DNA of 64,000 nucleotides from Mucilaginibacter rubeus (GTDB lineage: Bacteria; Bacteroidota; Bacteroidia; Sphingobacteriales; Sphingobacteriaceae). Made by a program: the position numbers and the translations under genes. Positions 26,373 through 36,515 of this stretch are shown here, piece by piece (position 1 is the first letter of the stretch; each line of letters opens with the position of its first letter). Below the pieces are notes generated by a model, which saw nothing but the letters and a program-made list of their open reading frames with translations, did no database searches and had not been told where the DNA came from. The stretch is taken from positions 1,798,001 through 1,862,000 of the forward strand of contig NZ_CP043450.1 in NCBI RefSeq assembly GCF_003286415.2, given 5' to 3'.

Positions 26373-26615
26373 ATGGAAGCAATTGTCAGGTTTTTAAAAG
26401 CAATAGTCGGGGGGCTCTTCATTATCCTGATTAAATTTTACCAATATTTCATATCGCCGCTTTCAGCCGCGTCATGCCGTTATACGCCCACATGTTCACA
26501 ATATGGCGTAGAGGCTATCAAAAAGCATGGTGCTTTTAAAGGCGGCTGGTTAACTATTAAACGTATAGCCAGTTGTAACCCATGGGGCGGTCATGGGCAT
26601 GATCCTGTACCTTAA
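26373..26615 (+). CDS. yidD: Membrane protein insertion efficiency factor YidD
   Basis: 80 aa. An N-terminal amphipathic/hydrophobic helix, then the family core [23 protein letters not shown] with its conserved cysteines, and the ending [17 protein letters not shown]. It is thought to help YidC-dependent insertion of inner-membrane proteins. It lies in the usual place after rnpA; yidC itself is elsewhere. Confidence 0.95.
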   Translation: MEAIVRFLKAIVGGLFIILIKFYQYFISPLSAASCRYTPTCSQYGVEAIKKHGAFKGGWLTIKRIASCNPWGGHGHDPVP

Positions 26616-26624
26616 ATTTGTAAT

Positions 26625-27317
26625 ATGAGCCTGATACTTCAAATAGAAACAGCAACAACATCTTGTTCGGTAGCCCTTGCCCGTTATGGCGAGGTTTTGG
26701 ATTTTAAAGAAATAAACGCGCGCAATATCCACGCGGAGGTTATTACTTTATATATTGATGAGCTGCTGAATAACTCGGGGATACAGTACAGTGATATTGA
26801 TGCCATTGCAGTAAGCAGTGGCCCCGGCTCGTATACAGGCTTGCGGATAGGTGTATCAACCGCCAAAGGACTATGTTTTGCACTTGACAAGCCATTGATC
26901 GCCATTGAAACGCTTGAAGCGATGGCGTTTGGCGTTATTAATAATCCCGGATTTTTTGAAGACAGCAACACGCTGTTGTGCCCAATGATTGATGCGCGAC
27001 GAATGGAAGTTTACACCGCCCTGTTTGATAGCGAGGGTATCAGGGTACGTGAAACCGCCGCTGATATTATTGATGAGAACAGCTTTGCCGATTATTTAAA
27101 AGATAAAAAGATCATCTTTTTTGGCGATGGCGCCGAAAAATGCAAGAGCGTTTTAAGCCATAATCCTAATGCAAGATTTTTGGATGATTTTGTAAACTCT
27201 GCAACCTATCTTACTCAAAAAGCTGCTCAAAAGTTTGCAGACGGCGCTTTTGAAGATGTGGCTTATTATGAGCCATACTACCTCAAAGATTTTATAGCCG
27301 GGAAAAAAGCCCTTTAA
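26625..27317 (+). CDS. tsaB: tRNA t6A37 threonylcarbamoyl-transfer protein TsaB
   Basis: 230 aa. An ASKHA-fold partner of TsaD and TsaE in making N6-threonylcarbamoyladenosine in ANN-reading tRNAs. Motifs: LQIETATTSCSVAL at the N-terminus, NARNIHAEVI (about 30-39) and the hallmark VSSGPGSYTGLRIGVSTAKGL (about 65-85). It is the last gene of the rpmH-rnpA-yidD-tsaB run, 9 bp after yidD. It overlaps the convergent DUF5723 gene by 4 bp. Confidence 0.95.
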   Translation: MSLILQIETATTSCSVALARYGEVLDFKEINARNIHAEVITLYIDELLNNSGIQYSDIDAIAVSSGPGSYTGLRIGVSTAKGLCFALDKPLIAIETLEAMAFGVINNPGFFEDSNTLLCPMIDARRMEVYTALFDSEGIRVRETAADIIDENSFADYLKDKKIIFFGDGAEKCKSVLSHNPNARFLDDFVNSATYLTQKAAQKFADGAFEDVAYYEPYYLKDFIAGKKAL

Positions 27318-28777
27318 TTATTGGTTTTGAAGATTCGGCCAAATAAACGCCCGAAGAAACCTTTTTCACCCATCGGGATATAGCTTGAGTTCATTGGATG
27401 CTCAATTACGCGGCCAATTTTAAGTGAAAAACCCAGGAAAACATCTGCGCCGGTATAGTTGCCGATGTGATTTATCTGTTGATTATTACCTAAAGCCGCG
27501 AATGCGAACCTACCTGTGTTCAACAAACGTTCGGAACCTACGAAGAATTCGGCATTAGCTGATTTTACCATGATCTGTGCCCCAAGATTAAAGAATTTAT
27601 AATCATCATAAGTGGCCGACAAGGTAGCTATCAGGTTGTTTTTTTGCACAGAGTTAACCAGAGCGCCGGTAAAACCGGTATCAAAAACTTCTTTTTGGGC
27701 TATCAAAGTTGGGAAGTACCTGAAAGTTTTTTCGTCATCAAGCCAATAGCTTTTAGATACGCTTAATTCAGCTTTGGCGTTGGTTTTTGTGTTAAAGGAT
27801 GTAACAGCACCGTTGCCGTTTACCAGGTCATAAACCGCATTGTAAATATTTTCTTCGCGGTGCGTTGATGTGATGTCGGCAATATTAGTAGTATTGTTAA
27901 AATCAGTAATGGTTGAGCGTTTATTCCAGTGAATAAAGCCAAGGTCTTTGATATTACCTTGTATCAGCACTCCATCTTCTGTACGGTAAGTAGCACCCAT
28001 TGATATCGAAGCTCCCGGATTACGAAATGTAGGTAAAAAATCACGACTATCTAAGCGGCCGGGTACGTAACTTCTGTAGAACCGCCCCTGCATGTAAACA
28101 TCCGCGTTGTCATTGCTGGGATCTACCGGGTCCCGGTTAATTTGCAGGCTGGATTCATTAACATCAATTTTATCATACTGAACACCTGAAAGGTAGCTTA
28201 ATTTAAAGCCTAATGACAATTGTTTAGTAACCTGTTCGCGATAAGTATAGCTTAACTGATCATACATTTGTATCTTGTAATGATTGTTAAATATATTGTC
28301 GTAACTATTGTACGCAAAATTTGATGGCCCGTCAAGAAATGCAACTGATTCGTCTGTTGCCAATCCCTTGCTTTCCAGCCTTGATTGGAACGAAAAACCC
28401 ATTTCCACGTTACCGTTCAGGCTGGTAAAAAGCTTAAGCATTATTAAGTAAGCGTTGCCGTTAGCATTAAAATGGTTTAATGCATTCCTGCCAATTTTTA
28501 ATGACGAGGTATTATAGTATGGAGGATCTCCAAATGCGCGGCTCTTAAGTGGCCGTTGTATGTTGCCGGTTAAAAAGAGGTTAGCGTCGAAATTGGGAAC
28601 GAAAAAATTGAAAGCAACCGCTCTGCTCGAATCTGGAATAAAAGACCTTTGCGACGGATTTTCAAAAGAATCGTATAGCGTGCCCGTATTATATTGCGAA
28701 AACTGTTGAGCCGATACGGATAAAGAACAAAGTGTTAAAAAAAGAATAGTAAAGATCTTATTCATATTATAGCTCAT
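27314..28777 (-). CDS. DUF5723 family outer-membrane beta-barrel protein
   Basis: 487 aa with a signal peptide (ending SVSAQ; a second ATG at 28765 gives the shorter MNKIFTILFLTL start). The mature N-terminus QFSQYNTGTLYDSFENPSQRSFIPDSS and many alternating-hydrophobic strands ending in an aromatic region match DUF5723, a Bacteroidota barrel family of unknown role. It ends in a short basic tail (GRIFKTNN). It lies 125 bp downstream of the membrane-anchored hypothetical gene on the same strand. No transport function can be assigned. Confidence 0.7.
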   Translation of the reverse strand: MSYNMNKIFTILFLTLCSLSVSAQQFSQYNTGTLYDSFENPSQRSFIPDSSRAVAFNFFVPNFDANLFLTGNIQRPLKSRAFGDPPYYNTSSLKIGRNALNHFNANGNAYLIMLKLFTSLNGNVEMGFSFQSRLESKGLATDESVAFLDGPSNFAYNSYDNIFNNHYKIQMYDQLSYTYREQVTKQLSLGFKLSYLSGVQYDKIDVNESSLQINRDPVDPSNDNADVYMQGRFYRSYVPGRLDSRDFLPTFRNPGASISMGATYRTEDGVLIQGNIKDLGFIHWNKRSTITDFNNTTNIADITSTHREENIYNAVYDLVNGNGAVTSFNTKTNAKAELSVSKSYWLDDEKTFRYFPTLIAQKEVFDTGFTGALVNSVQKNNLIATLSATYDDYKFFNLGAQIMVKSANAEFFVGSERLLNTGRFAFAALGNNQQINHIGNYTGADVFLGFSLKIGRVIEHPMNSSYIPMGEKGFFGRLFGRIFKTNN

Positions 28778-28901
28778 ACCTTTACTTTGAATTTTCTTAA
28801 AGATAGTTCAAAGTTGATTGCCGGTAAAATTTATTACAAGTTTCAATTTGAATTTCTTTTACGAAAATGACCGGGTATTGTTGTGTAAACACAACATAAA
28901 T

Positions 28902-30491
28902 TTAATTTTTTACTGCACTTGTATCCGGTGCATTTAAACGCATGCAGAAATTAGTATAAAAATTTTTATCCGATGCGGTGAGCTGAAAAGCTGCTCCATA
29001 GTAGTTTTTCCAACCAGGATTGTTGTTTTCAAAGGCATCATAAAACGGCTTTTTTAGGTCGCGTTTTAATACCGGTTGCATATTTTTAAAGTTGACAAAG
29101 AACGCTACATTGCTTCTTTCGGCCAGTAGATTATCAAATTGTGTATACTGATCCGTTTTGCCGATGAACTTGCGGTTGAAATAGGTGTCGCTGTAACTCT
29201 CCAGCTCCGATACTGATGTGGAAAGTATAAGGTAGTTATCAATAATCATGAAGTAAGGTTTCCTGAACACGCTGAACGCGTCGCCCAATAAAAAGAACGG
29301 TAGCTTGTCATAATTAAACTGGCCAACTTTATCGGTAACCATATTGCTGATATTCATCATCAACGGAAAAAGCTTTGAACCATCTTTAACCGAAATAATA
29401 GCAAACTTTTCGAAATAGCGTGTAGTCACTATCGCGAATTCATTGCCGAGCAATTTTTCAAACTCTGGTTTTATAAATAAACCCGCTTCTGATTTTACTT
29501 TATTCAGCAGTTCGTTTTTTTCTTTGCTTACTCCAGCCTTCTCATGCCATTCTGAAAGATCGGCCTCAAATTTTTTGGAATCCGAAACAGCGAAGCTTGT
29601 GCTGTAAGCTGTTGTTGCCGGGAATATATCTTTCAAATGGTTTTCTACCGGTTGCTGTGCCGAAAAGATGTTCAAATAACTGGTAGCATTATTTTGCTTT
29701 GTAGTAAACCCGTTGAACATCAACGCATCACTTTTATAATTTAAGTTTAACGCGGCATAGGCGGGCAGCAATCTGAAGCTCTTGAAAATGTCTGTGGTTT
29801 TATTCGCGAACAGCTGATCAAAAAGCGGGTTAAGCTGATTGTAATTAATATAAAGGTTAGCAAGCGAGTTTGTGTTTTGCTGCTCGGGGAGTGGTACAAA
29901 GTTGTTGTGACCTTTATCCTGTTGATAAATGGCGCTATGATCGATAAGGTCTTTTGAAAAGCTTCCCGAAAAAATATTATCTCCCCTCTGGATGATATAA
30001 AAATGTTTATCGATTGTTTTCAGGAAAATATTAAAACCCTGGCTGCCTGCTATCTGCATTGGGGATACCTGCAGCGCATTTTTTGTGGAGCTGTTTAAGT
30101 TATTAAATAACGCAGGCGAAAAGTTTTTTGAAGCTGATATGGTCACTAATAAGTTAACATCATCATTATTAGCTGGGTGTAGCGAAATGAACATGTTTTG
30201 GCCGTTAAAAAACTGGTTCAACGGGGGAGCAGCAACTAATATTTTGCGCAAGGTATCAAGTTCCTGCAGTTTTTCGTGGCCTACAAAAGCATTTAGAAGT
30301 TGGTTGCCGGCGAAAATTTCATAGAAGCCTTTTTCATTGTTAAACTCAAATATGGCTACTGCATTATCAGGTATAGCGTGCATAACCTGCCCGGTACGCA
30401 CTCCCGGCGGACTCAAATTTTTAAAATATAATACCGTTACAAGCACGGTAGCTATAATTAAAAATATAGTGGTTACTATCAGTCGTTTCAT
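28902..30491 (-). CDS. Membrane-anchored hypothetical protein (DUF3352-like)
   Basis: 529 aa from the ATG at 30491; a TTG 18 bp upstream would add six residues but is less likely. One N-terminal membrane helix (LIVTTIFLIIATVLVTVLYF), then a large extracytoplasmic domain. The repeated two-fold pattern (IPDNAVAIFEFNN near the start, SNVAFFVNFKNMQPVLKRDL near the end) is reminiscent of DUF3352 proteins. No catalytic motif was recognised. It is divergent from the DUF423 gene. Confidence 0.55.
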   Translation of the reverse strand: MKRLIVTTIFLIIATVLVTVLYFKNLSPPGVRTGQVMHAIPDNAVAIFEFNNEKGFYEIFAGNQLLNAFVGHEKLQELDTLRKILVAAPPLNQFFNGQNMFISLHPANNDDVNLLVTISASKNFSPALFNNLNSSTKNALQVSPMQIAGSQGFNIFLKTIDKHFYIIQRGDNIFSGSFSKDLIDHSAIYQQDKGHNNFVPLPEQQNTNSLANLYINYNQLNPLFDQLFANKTTDIFKSFRLLPAYAALNLNYKSDALMFNGFTTKQNNATSYLNIFSAQQPVENHLKDIFPATTAYSTSFAVSDSKKFEADLSEWHEKAGVSKEKNELLNKVKSEAGLFIKPEFEKLLGNEFAIVTTRYFEKFAIISVKDGSKLFPLMMNISNMVTDKVGQFNYDKLPFFLLGDAFSVFRKPYFMIIDNYLILSTSVSELESYSDTYFNRKFIGKTDQYTQFDNLLAERSNVAFFVNFKNMQPVLKRDLKKPFYDAFENNNPGWKNYYGAAFQLTASDKNFYTNFCMRLNAPDTSAVKN

Positions 30492-30577
30492 AGCAGGGGT
30501 GTGCAGCAAATATAGAATTTTACCCCACGGCGTTAAAGTAATACTTTCAATTGGTTAACTTAGCTTTTTATATCTGC

Positions 30578-30967
30578 ATGAACAAACAAATAATTATTAC
30601 TGCTTCGTTTTTGGGTATGCTGGCCGTTATAACCGGCGCTTTTGGTGCACACGGATTAAAAGCTGTTTTAACACCGTCACAACTTGAGGTTTGGCATACT
30701 GCGGTTCAATACAATTTTTACCATGTATTTGCATTGCTGTTTCTGGCTGCGTTTGCAGGTAAAAGGGATGGCGGTTTAATATCTGCAGCGCATTACCTTT
30801 TTACTTTTGGTATCATTCTGTTTTCGGGCTCATTATACCTGCTTTCCTGCCGTGATTTGTTAGGCTGGAACTGGCTGGTATACATGGGGCCAATTACACC
30901 TATTGGCGGTTTATTGTTCATTTTAGGCTGGCTTATGTTGGCGCTGGCTGCTATCCGCAACAAATAA
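30578..30967 (+). CDS. DUF423 family small membrane protein (YgdD-like)
   Basis: 129 aa from the ATG at 30578. A TTG 27 bp upstream could extend the frame, but the extension has no family match. Four membrane helices; hallmark GAFGAHGLKAVLTPSQLEVWHTAVQYNFYHVFALL (seen at about residues 19-54) and the later GPITPIGGLLFILGWLML. Its function is unknown in all species. It precedes priA by only 5 bp, so the two form an operon. Confidence 0.88.
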   Translation: MNKQIIITASFLGMLAVITGAFGAHGLKAVLTPSQLEVWHTAVQYNFYHVFALLFLAAFAGKRDGGLISAAHYLFTFGIILFSGSLYLLSCRDLLGWNWLVYMGPITPIGGLLFILGWLMLALAAIRNK

Positions 30968-30972
30968 TAAAC

Positions 30973-33462
30973 ATGTTAGAGCTTGCCGAAATTGAACATA
31001 CCGATCGTGAAACACTTTTTGCTGAAGTGATTTTGCCCCTGGCTATTTTAAAAAACTACACTTACCGGGTTCCGTACGATCAAAACAATGCTATTGCCAT
31101 AGGCAAAAGGGTGGTGGTACAGTTTGGTAAAAGCAAGCTTTATACAGCTATTGTTAAGGAAATAGGCAAACTCGCCCCGGAAAAGTATGAGGCCAAGTAT
31201 ATCATCGAAATACTGGACGATCGCCCGGTTGTAACCCCTAAACAGCTTGAGTTTTGGCAATGGCTGGCAGATTATTACATGTGTAATATAGGGGAGGTTA
31301 TGAACGCGGCATTGCCGGCTGCTTTGAAATTGGCCAGCGAAACCCGTATAGTACTCAACCGCGAGTATGAGATAGATAAGGCCACACTTCACGATAAAGA
31401 GTTTTTGATTGTTGAGGCGCTTGAAATTCAGCCCGAGCTTACCATTAGTGATATCACTAAACTGTTGGGACAAAAAACTGTAATGCCGATATTGAAGCTG
31501 ATGTTTGAGAAAAACATCATCAATATATCAGAAGAAGTAAGTGAGCGTTACAAACCCCGCAGGCGTACTTTCATTACGCTTAACCCTGTTTATAGTAACC
31601 AGGACAATTTACGTGAGTTGTTCCCGATACTGGAAAAACGTGCGCCTAAACAGGCCGATGCTTTACTGGCTTATATCAAGCTATCCCGTCATCAGAAAAA
31701 CGTAACCAAAAGCGAACTCATTGAAGAAAGCGGGGCAGGGGAATCGAGCATTAAATCGCTTATAGAAAAGGAAATATTTTTATCGGAAGATAGAAGTGTC
31801 AGTCGTCTGCATTTTGAAGAAGAGGACGAAGCAGGTGACAGCTTTGAATTAAGCGAGCAACAAACCGCTGTGCTGCAAAGTATCCGTGAGCAGTTCGAAG
31901 AAAAAGATGTTACGCTATTGCATGGTGTAACGTCATCCGGCAAAACACAATTATATGTAAGGCTGATAGAGGAGATGATCCATAATGGTAAGCAGGTGCT
32001 TTACCTGTTACCGGAAATAGCACTCACAACCCATATTATTGAGCGATTACGGATGTATTTTGGTGTCGATATAGGTGTGTATCATTCGCGCTTTAATGAT
32101 AATGAGCGGGTAGAGGTTTGGCAGAAAGTATTAAGCGGCGAATATAAAATTGTACTTGGCGCACGTTCATCGGTATTTTTGCCTTTTGCAGATCTGGGTT
32201 TGATCATTGTTGATGAGGAACACGAAACCTCTTACAAACAATTTGATCCTGCACCACGATACAACGCACGTGATGCGGCTATCTTTTTAGCTAATATGCA
32301 CCAGGGTAAAGTGCTTTTGGGGTCGGCAACACCATCGTTTGAAAGCTATTACAATGCGCGTACACATAAATATGGTTTTGCCGAACTAACAGAGCGTTTT
32401 GGCGGTGTTGAACTTCCTGATGTTCAGGTGGTAAGCATTGCGCAGGAAACCAAGCAAAAAACCATCCAATCGCACTTTACCAGTGTATTGATGGAGGGTA
32501 TAAAACAGGCGCTTGAAAATAAGGAGCAGGTAATTCTGTTCCAAAATCGGCGCGGGTATGCACCCATCCTGATGTGTAAAGTTTGTGCCTATACACCAAA
32601 ATGTATCAATTGCGATGTAAGCCTTACCTACCATAAAAGCAGTGGCAAGCTGCATTGTCATTATTGCGGATATAAGGAAGATACGCCATCTATTTGTCCG
32701 GCCTGCGGATCTACCCATTTGGAGTATAAAGGATTCGGTACCGAAAAAATTGAAGATGAGCTTAGCGTTTTATTACCCGAAGCCCGGATTGCCCGTATGG
32801 ATCTGGACACTACCCGCTCAAGAAACTCCCTGCAAACCATCCTCAATGATCTGGAAGAAAAAAAGATAGATATATTGGTGGGTACGCAAATGGTAGCCAA
32901 GGGGCTCGACTTTTCGGACGTAACACTCATCGGCATCGTCAATGCCGATAGTTTGTTGAAGTTTCCCGACTATCGGGCTAATGAACGTGGGTTCCAGTTG
33001 CTTGCGCAAGTAAGTGGCAGAGCAGGCCGGCGTGGTAAGCAAGGCAAGGTAGTGGTACAAACCTATGATATTTACCACCGGGTGTTGAAGCAGGTAATTG
33101 ATAATGACTATACCGATCTGTATTTTACGGAAATGGAAGAGCGGAAAAACTTTAAGTATCCGCCGTTCTATCGCATCATTAATCTTGATATCAAACATAA
33201 AAACCCGGATGTGCTTTATAACCAGGCCGAGTATTTAGGTGCACGCCTCCGTGAACACTTTGGCGAACGTGTGATAGGGCCGGAGCAACCACTTATCAGC
33301 AGGATCCGCAATTACTACATTAAAAGCATTATGCTTAAGTTTGAGAAAGATGGTATCTCTATCGTAAAAGCGAAATCTGTTTTACGGGATATAATCACCC
33401 AGTATTATACTACCAAACTCAGCACCGGAAGCATTGTACAACCCGATGTTGATCCGTATTGA
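30973..33462 (+). CDS. priA: Primosomal protein N' (replication restart helicase PriA)
   Basis: 829 aa. It has a 3'-DNA-binding N-terminal domain (AEVILPLAILKNYTYRVP). The superfamily 2 helicase core has Walker A GVTSSGKTQLY (about 317-327) and the DEEH box (IIVDEEHETSYKQ, about 413-425). A zinc module of four paired cysteines (CKVC, CINC, CHYC, CPAC) lies at about 535-580, then motifs V and VI (VGTQMVAKGLDF, QVSGRAGRRG). It reloads the replisome at stalled forks. It is downstream of and nearly adjacent to the DUF423 gene, and a palindromic repeat follows its stop. Confidence 0.96.
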   Translation: MLELAEIEHTDRETLFAEVILPLAILKNYTYRVPYDQNNAIAIGKRVVVQFGKSKLYTAIVKEIGKLAPEKYEAKYIIEILDDRPVVTPKQLEFWQWLADYYMCNIGEVMNAALPAALKLASETRIVLNREYEIDKATLHDKEFLIVEALEIQPELTISDITKLLGQKTVMPILKLMFEKNIINISEEVSERYKPRRRTFITLNPVYSNQDNLRELFPILEKRAPKQADALLAYIKLSRHQKNVTKSELIEESGAGESSIKSLIEKEIFLSEDRSVSRLHFEEEDEAGDSFELSEQQTAVLQSIREQFEEKDVTLLHGVTSSGKTQLYVRLIEEMIHNGKQVLYLLPEIALTTHIIERLRMYFGVDIGVYHSRFNDNERVEVWQKVLSGEYKIVLGARSSVFLPFADLGLIIVDEEHETSYKQFDPAPRYNARDAAIFLANMHQGKVLLGSATPSFESYYNARTHKYGFAELTERFGGVELPDVQVVSIAQETKQKTIQSHFTSVLMEGIKQALENKEQVILFQNRRGYAPILMCKVCAYTPKCINCDVSLTYHKSSGKLHCHYCGYKEDTPSICPACGSTHLEYKGFGTEKIEDELSVLLPEARIARMDLDTTRSRNSLQTILNDLEEKKIDILVGTQMVAKGLDFSDVTLIGIVNADSLLKFPDYRANERGFQLLAQVSGRAGRRGKQGKVVVQTYDIYHRVLKQVIDNDYTDLYFTEMEERKNFKYPPFYRIINLDIKHKNPDVLYNQAEYLGARLREHFGERVIGPEQPLISRIRNYYIKSIMLKFEKDGISIVKAKSVLRDIITQYYTTKLSTGSIVQPDVDPY

Positions 33463-33488
33463 AGCGTTTAATCGGAATTGTAAAAAAT

Positions 33489-33572
33489 ACGTCATTGCGA
33501 GGTGCGAAGCAATCGCACATAAGCATGGCCGCCATGTATAGTTCGCGATTGCTTCGTACCTCGCAATGACGT
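33489..33572. repeat. Palindromic repeat, CGTCATTGCGAGG family (copy 2)
   Basis: Arms 33489-33516 and 33545-33572 pair over 28 bp with one mismatch. The arm sequence matches the element at 21340-21421. It lies between convergent priA and the S9 peptidase gene. The centre differs from copy 1, though both contain GCGAACTATAC next to one arm. Confidence 0.85.
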
Positions 33573-33587
33573 GTAGGAGAGTTGTAA

Positions 33588-36398
33588 TTATTTTTCCAAC
33601 TCCAATCCCCAGTCTTTTCCTTTATCCACTGCTGGAACACCTTTGTCCATCCAAACAGGTAACGGCGCACCTTTTAAAAAGTGATCGAAAAATTGCTGCT
33701 CACGTATTGTGATATCTTTTTTATTTTGGCGCAGAACAAGGTTGTGAGCTTCGCCATTATACTGCAGCAGCCAAACAGGTTTACCTAACCGGCGCAGGGC
33801 TGTAAACATTTCAATGCCCTGATACCAGGGCACGGCTCCATCAGCATCGTTACTCATGATCATTACCGGCGTTTTAACTTTAGGTAACTGAAACAGGGGC
33901 GAGTTTTCGATATATAACTCCGGCTTTTCCCAAAGTGTAGCACCTATGCGACTTTGCGATTTTTCATATTGGAATTGCCTGTTCAGTCCCGATTCCCACC
34001 TGATGCCGCCATAGGCCGAAGTCATGTTGGCTACCGGTGCGCCTGCCCATGCAGCCGCATACATATTGGTTTGCGTAATGAGATAGGCTACCTGGTAACC
34101 ACCCCAACTCTGGCCCTGAATGCCAATATGTGCTCCATCAACCCAACTATTTTTCTTCAACGCCTCAACCCCCGAATTGATAAAATCAACCGCTGAAGCA
34201 CCCGGGTGACCGGTTTGATAGCTGATATCAGGTGCGAAAACCAGGTAACCATTGCTCACAAAGAAGGAAATAGGCAAACGGGATGGCGTAGGGGCCGGAG
34301 CTATATAATTGAAAAGCCCGTCCGAAAGTTTTTCATAAAAATAAACAACCATCGGGTACTTTTTAGTCGGATCAAAATCTTCAGGTTTATATAATATTCC
34401 GTTTGATTGATAGCCTTTTGGTGTAGTCCATTTAACAAGTTCGGCAGTACCCCAATTGTACTCGTTTTGTTGCGGGTTAATGCTGCTTAGTTTGATTTCC
34501 CTCTTCAGATCGGATGATACATAGAGGTCCGGCGACTGCTTATAGTTTGCCTTGGTATAGATATATACTTCGGAATTTTTTGCTTTCAACAGGTTATCAT
34601 AACTCATCGGGGCCATGCCAGCTTTTTCAGGCTGGTTATTAGCCTCCGGGTATTTCCAGAAATACCCCCACTGCTTGGTTTCTTCGTTCTGTGTCAAAAG
34701 CCACATCGGTGCTTTTACCGGGATGAATTTTTGCTCGGGATCGGTTTGATCGTACCTGATGATGAACTTGTTTTTGCGACCGATACCTTTGGTGAAGTTA
34801 AACGCGTCGCCTGTTGCCGGATCAAAGCGCCAGATATCATATCTGTCATAAATAAACACAGCCTTATCTCCAGCCAGCCACCCCGCTAATCCATAAGCCG
34901 AAGCGTAGCCTGGTACGTCATTTAGCTCGTCGCCCATTTTAGTGCCTGTCGCTTTGCTCAGGTTTATTTTTTGCCCCGTCGCAATGGTATAGCAATACCA
35001 GGCCTGATCTTTAACATCAAACCAAAGCACATAATTGCCATGAGGAGAGATATAGTAACGGCCCATAGATGTATTAACGAGCCTATGATTACCACTTTTG
35101 GTATCAATTAAAATAGCCTGTTGTTTGGTGCTGCCTTCCCACTGCGCAGATACACGGGCGCCGGTATCGGTGACACCTAAAACATAACGGGCATCCTTAT
35201 TTTCGGCGGTTAATATTTCGGGAATGGCCTTGCTGCCTAACTGAACAGTTTTGCTGCCGGTTTCTTCGGGTTTAATCACTGCCAGATAGCTTCGTTTTAA
35301 TTCAGTTTGCAGGTTTTTAAGCTGCTGGGGCTGTAAATAGTCGTCTTTGTAGTTCCAGATATCAAGTTTGGCCACTTCAAAATCAACAAGGGTTGTATCG
35401 GCAGGTTTAGGAATAGGGGCGGTGCCAAAGAAAAGGTTATTGCCACTTTTACTGAAACTTACCTTACCATCGCCGCTTACCGCCCAATTGTTGGGTATAC
35501 CGGCAAACCCGGCGGCCGCAATAACATCCGCGCTATCTTTTGTTGTATTATAATAATAAAGCTTGAAAGGTTTCACTAAGGCCTTTTCCGGGTTCTTTTC
35601 AGCAGTAAAAGCTATTTGCCTGCCGGCATCGTCAATGCTGATGTTATGGTAATTGCCACGGCCGGTACTCAGTCTTTTGACTGTGTTTTTTTCTGAGTCG
35701 AACAGATACAGGCCGGATGTAATTTCTTTTTGTTTGGCTGCTGCTGTAACGGCAAAGGCTATCCATTTGCCGTTTTTGCTTACCTGGTATTCGGTAACAT
35801 ATTTAAAGCTGCGTTCGGTGCCTGTTTTTAGTTTTCTAACCGTAAGGTCTGCACCTTCATGGGTAGGTGGGGCTACGGTTGCTGCTACCGCTTTCTTTGA
35901 TGTATCGCCGGTTGCTGCTTTCCTGAGTGTATCGGCTGTTGCCAGATAGGCGATAACGGGTGCATCCTCCGCTACTTTAAATGAACGGATAGCCGGCACT
36001 TTAGTAACAGCTGAAGATCCCAACGCAACTATGCCTAAGGTATCTTTTGGGAAATCGGCCTGCTTTTTTTTCTTGATTTTGGCCTGCCTGGTATCCTTGT
36101 AAAATGGGCGGATCAGGCATACGGCAAATTTCGAATCGCTGGTTAGTTTAACTGTGTCAGCGCGTGGTATCGTTAGTGTCCCTGTATTTTTAGCTGTTTT
36201 GATGATAAGCTCGGCATCCCCCTGTTGTGGTTTTATTACATAGCCTATCCATTTACCATCATTACTGATACGCTGACCGGCTATACTTTGCCATCCATCA
36301 AAAACACTATGGTCTAAGGGCTTTTTGCTTGTCTTTTGGGCAAAACCATGAAAGCCAAGAGCCAATAACAGGCTGGTTGAAAGTAAAAGTTTCCGCAT
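33588..36398 (-). CDS. S9 family (prolyl oligopeptidase-like) peptidase
   Basis: 936 aa with a signal peptide (1-20, ending GFAQ). The N-terminal two thirds is a beta-propeller rich in WIGYVI and WIAFAV-type blades. The C-terminal alpha/beta hydrolase domain (about 665-925) has the nucleophile elbow GQSWGGYQ (Ser764), the acid in SNDADGAVPW and the His in NGEAHNL. This is a complete S9 triad. It is probably a periplasmic dipeptidyl- or oligopeptidase. A stretch of propeller between about 105 and 180 is Lys- and Ala/Thr-rich (low complexity). It is a single gene, convergent with priA. Confidence 0.9.
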   Translation of the reverse strand: MRKLLLSTSLLLALGFHGFAQKTSKKPLDHSVFDGWQSIAGQRISNDGKWIGYVIKPQQGDAELIIKTAKNTGTLTIPRADTVKLTSDSKFAVCLIRPFYKDTRQAKIKKKKQADFPKDTLGIVALGSSAVTKVPAIRSFKVAEDAPVIAYLATADTLRKAATGDTSKKAVAATVAPPTHEGADLTVRKLKTGTERSFKYVTEYQVSKNGKWIAFAVTAAAKQKEITSGLYLFDSEKNTVKRLSTGRGNYHNISIDDAGRQIAFTAEKNPEKALVKPFKLYYYNTTKDSADVIAAAGFAGIPNNWAVSGDGKVSFSKSGNNLFFGTAPIPKPADTTLVDFEVAKLDIWNYKDDYLQPQQLKNLQTELKRSYLAVIKPEETGSKTVQLGSKAIPEILTAENKDARYVLGVTDTGARVSAQWEGSTKQQAILIDTKSGNHRLVNTSMGRYYISPHGNYVLWFDVKDQAWYCYTIATGQKINLSKATGTKMGDELNDVPGYASAYGLAGWLAGDKAVFIYDRYDIWRFDPATGDAFNFTKGIGRKNKFIIRYDQTDPEQKFIPVKAPMWLLTQNEETKQWGYFWKYPEANNQPEKAGMAPMSYDNLLKAKNSEVYIYTKANYKQSPDLYVSSDLKREIKLSSINPQQNEYNWGTAELVKWTTPKGYQSNGILYKPEDFDPTKKYPMVVYFYEKLSDGLFNYIAPAPTPSRLPISFFVSNGYLVFAPDISYQTGHPGASAVDFINSGVEALKKNSWVDGAHIGIQGQSWGGYQVAYLITQTNMYAAAWAGAPVANMTSAYGGIRWESGLNRQFQYEKSQSRIGATLWEKPELYIENSPLFQLPKVKTPVMIMSNDADGAVPWYQGIEMFTALRRLGKPVWLLQYNGEAHNLVLRQNKKDITIREQQFFDHFLKGAPLPVWMDKGVPAVDKGKDWGLELEK

Positions 36399-36515
36399 AC
36401 AGGATAGATGTCAAACCTAAATATGCTTAAAACTTATGGTTAAAAGAAATTAACCATGGTAAAGTTACAATTGATGTTGGATAGCTATGTGTGGTATTAT
36501 GCGTTGGGAGGTTTG

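Noticed and set aside
25649..26615. Replication origin near rpmH-rnpA
   Set aside because: No dnaA gene, DnaA-box cluster or AT-rich unwinding region was recognised; rpmH alone is not evidence in this phylum.
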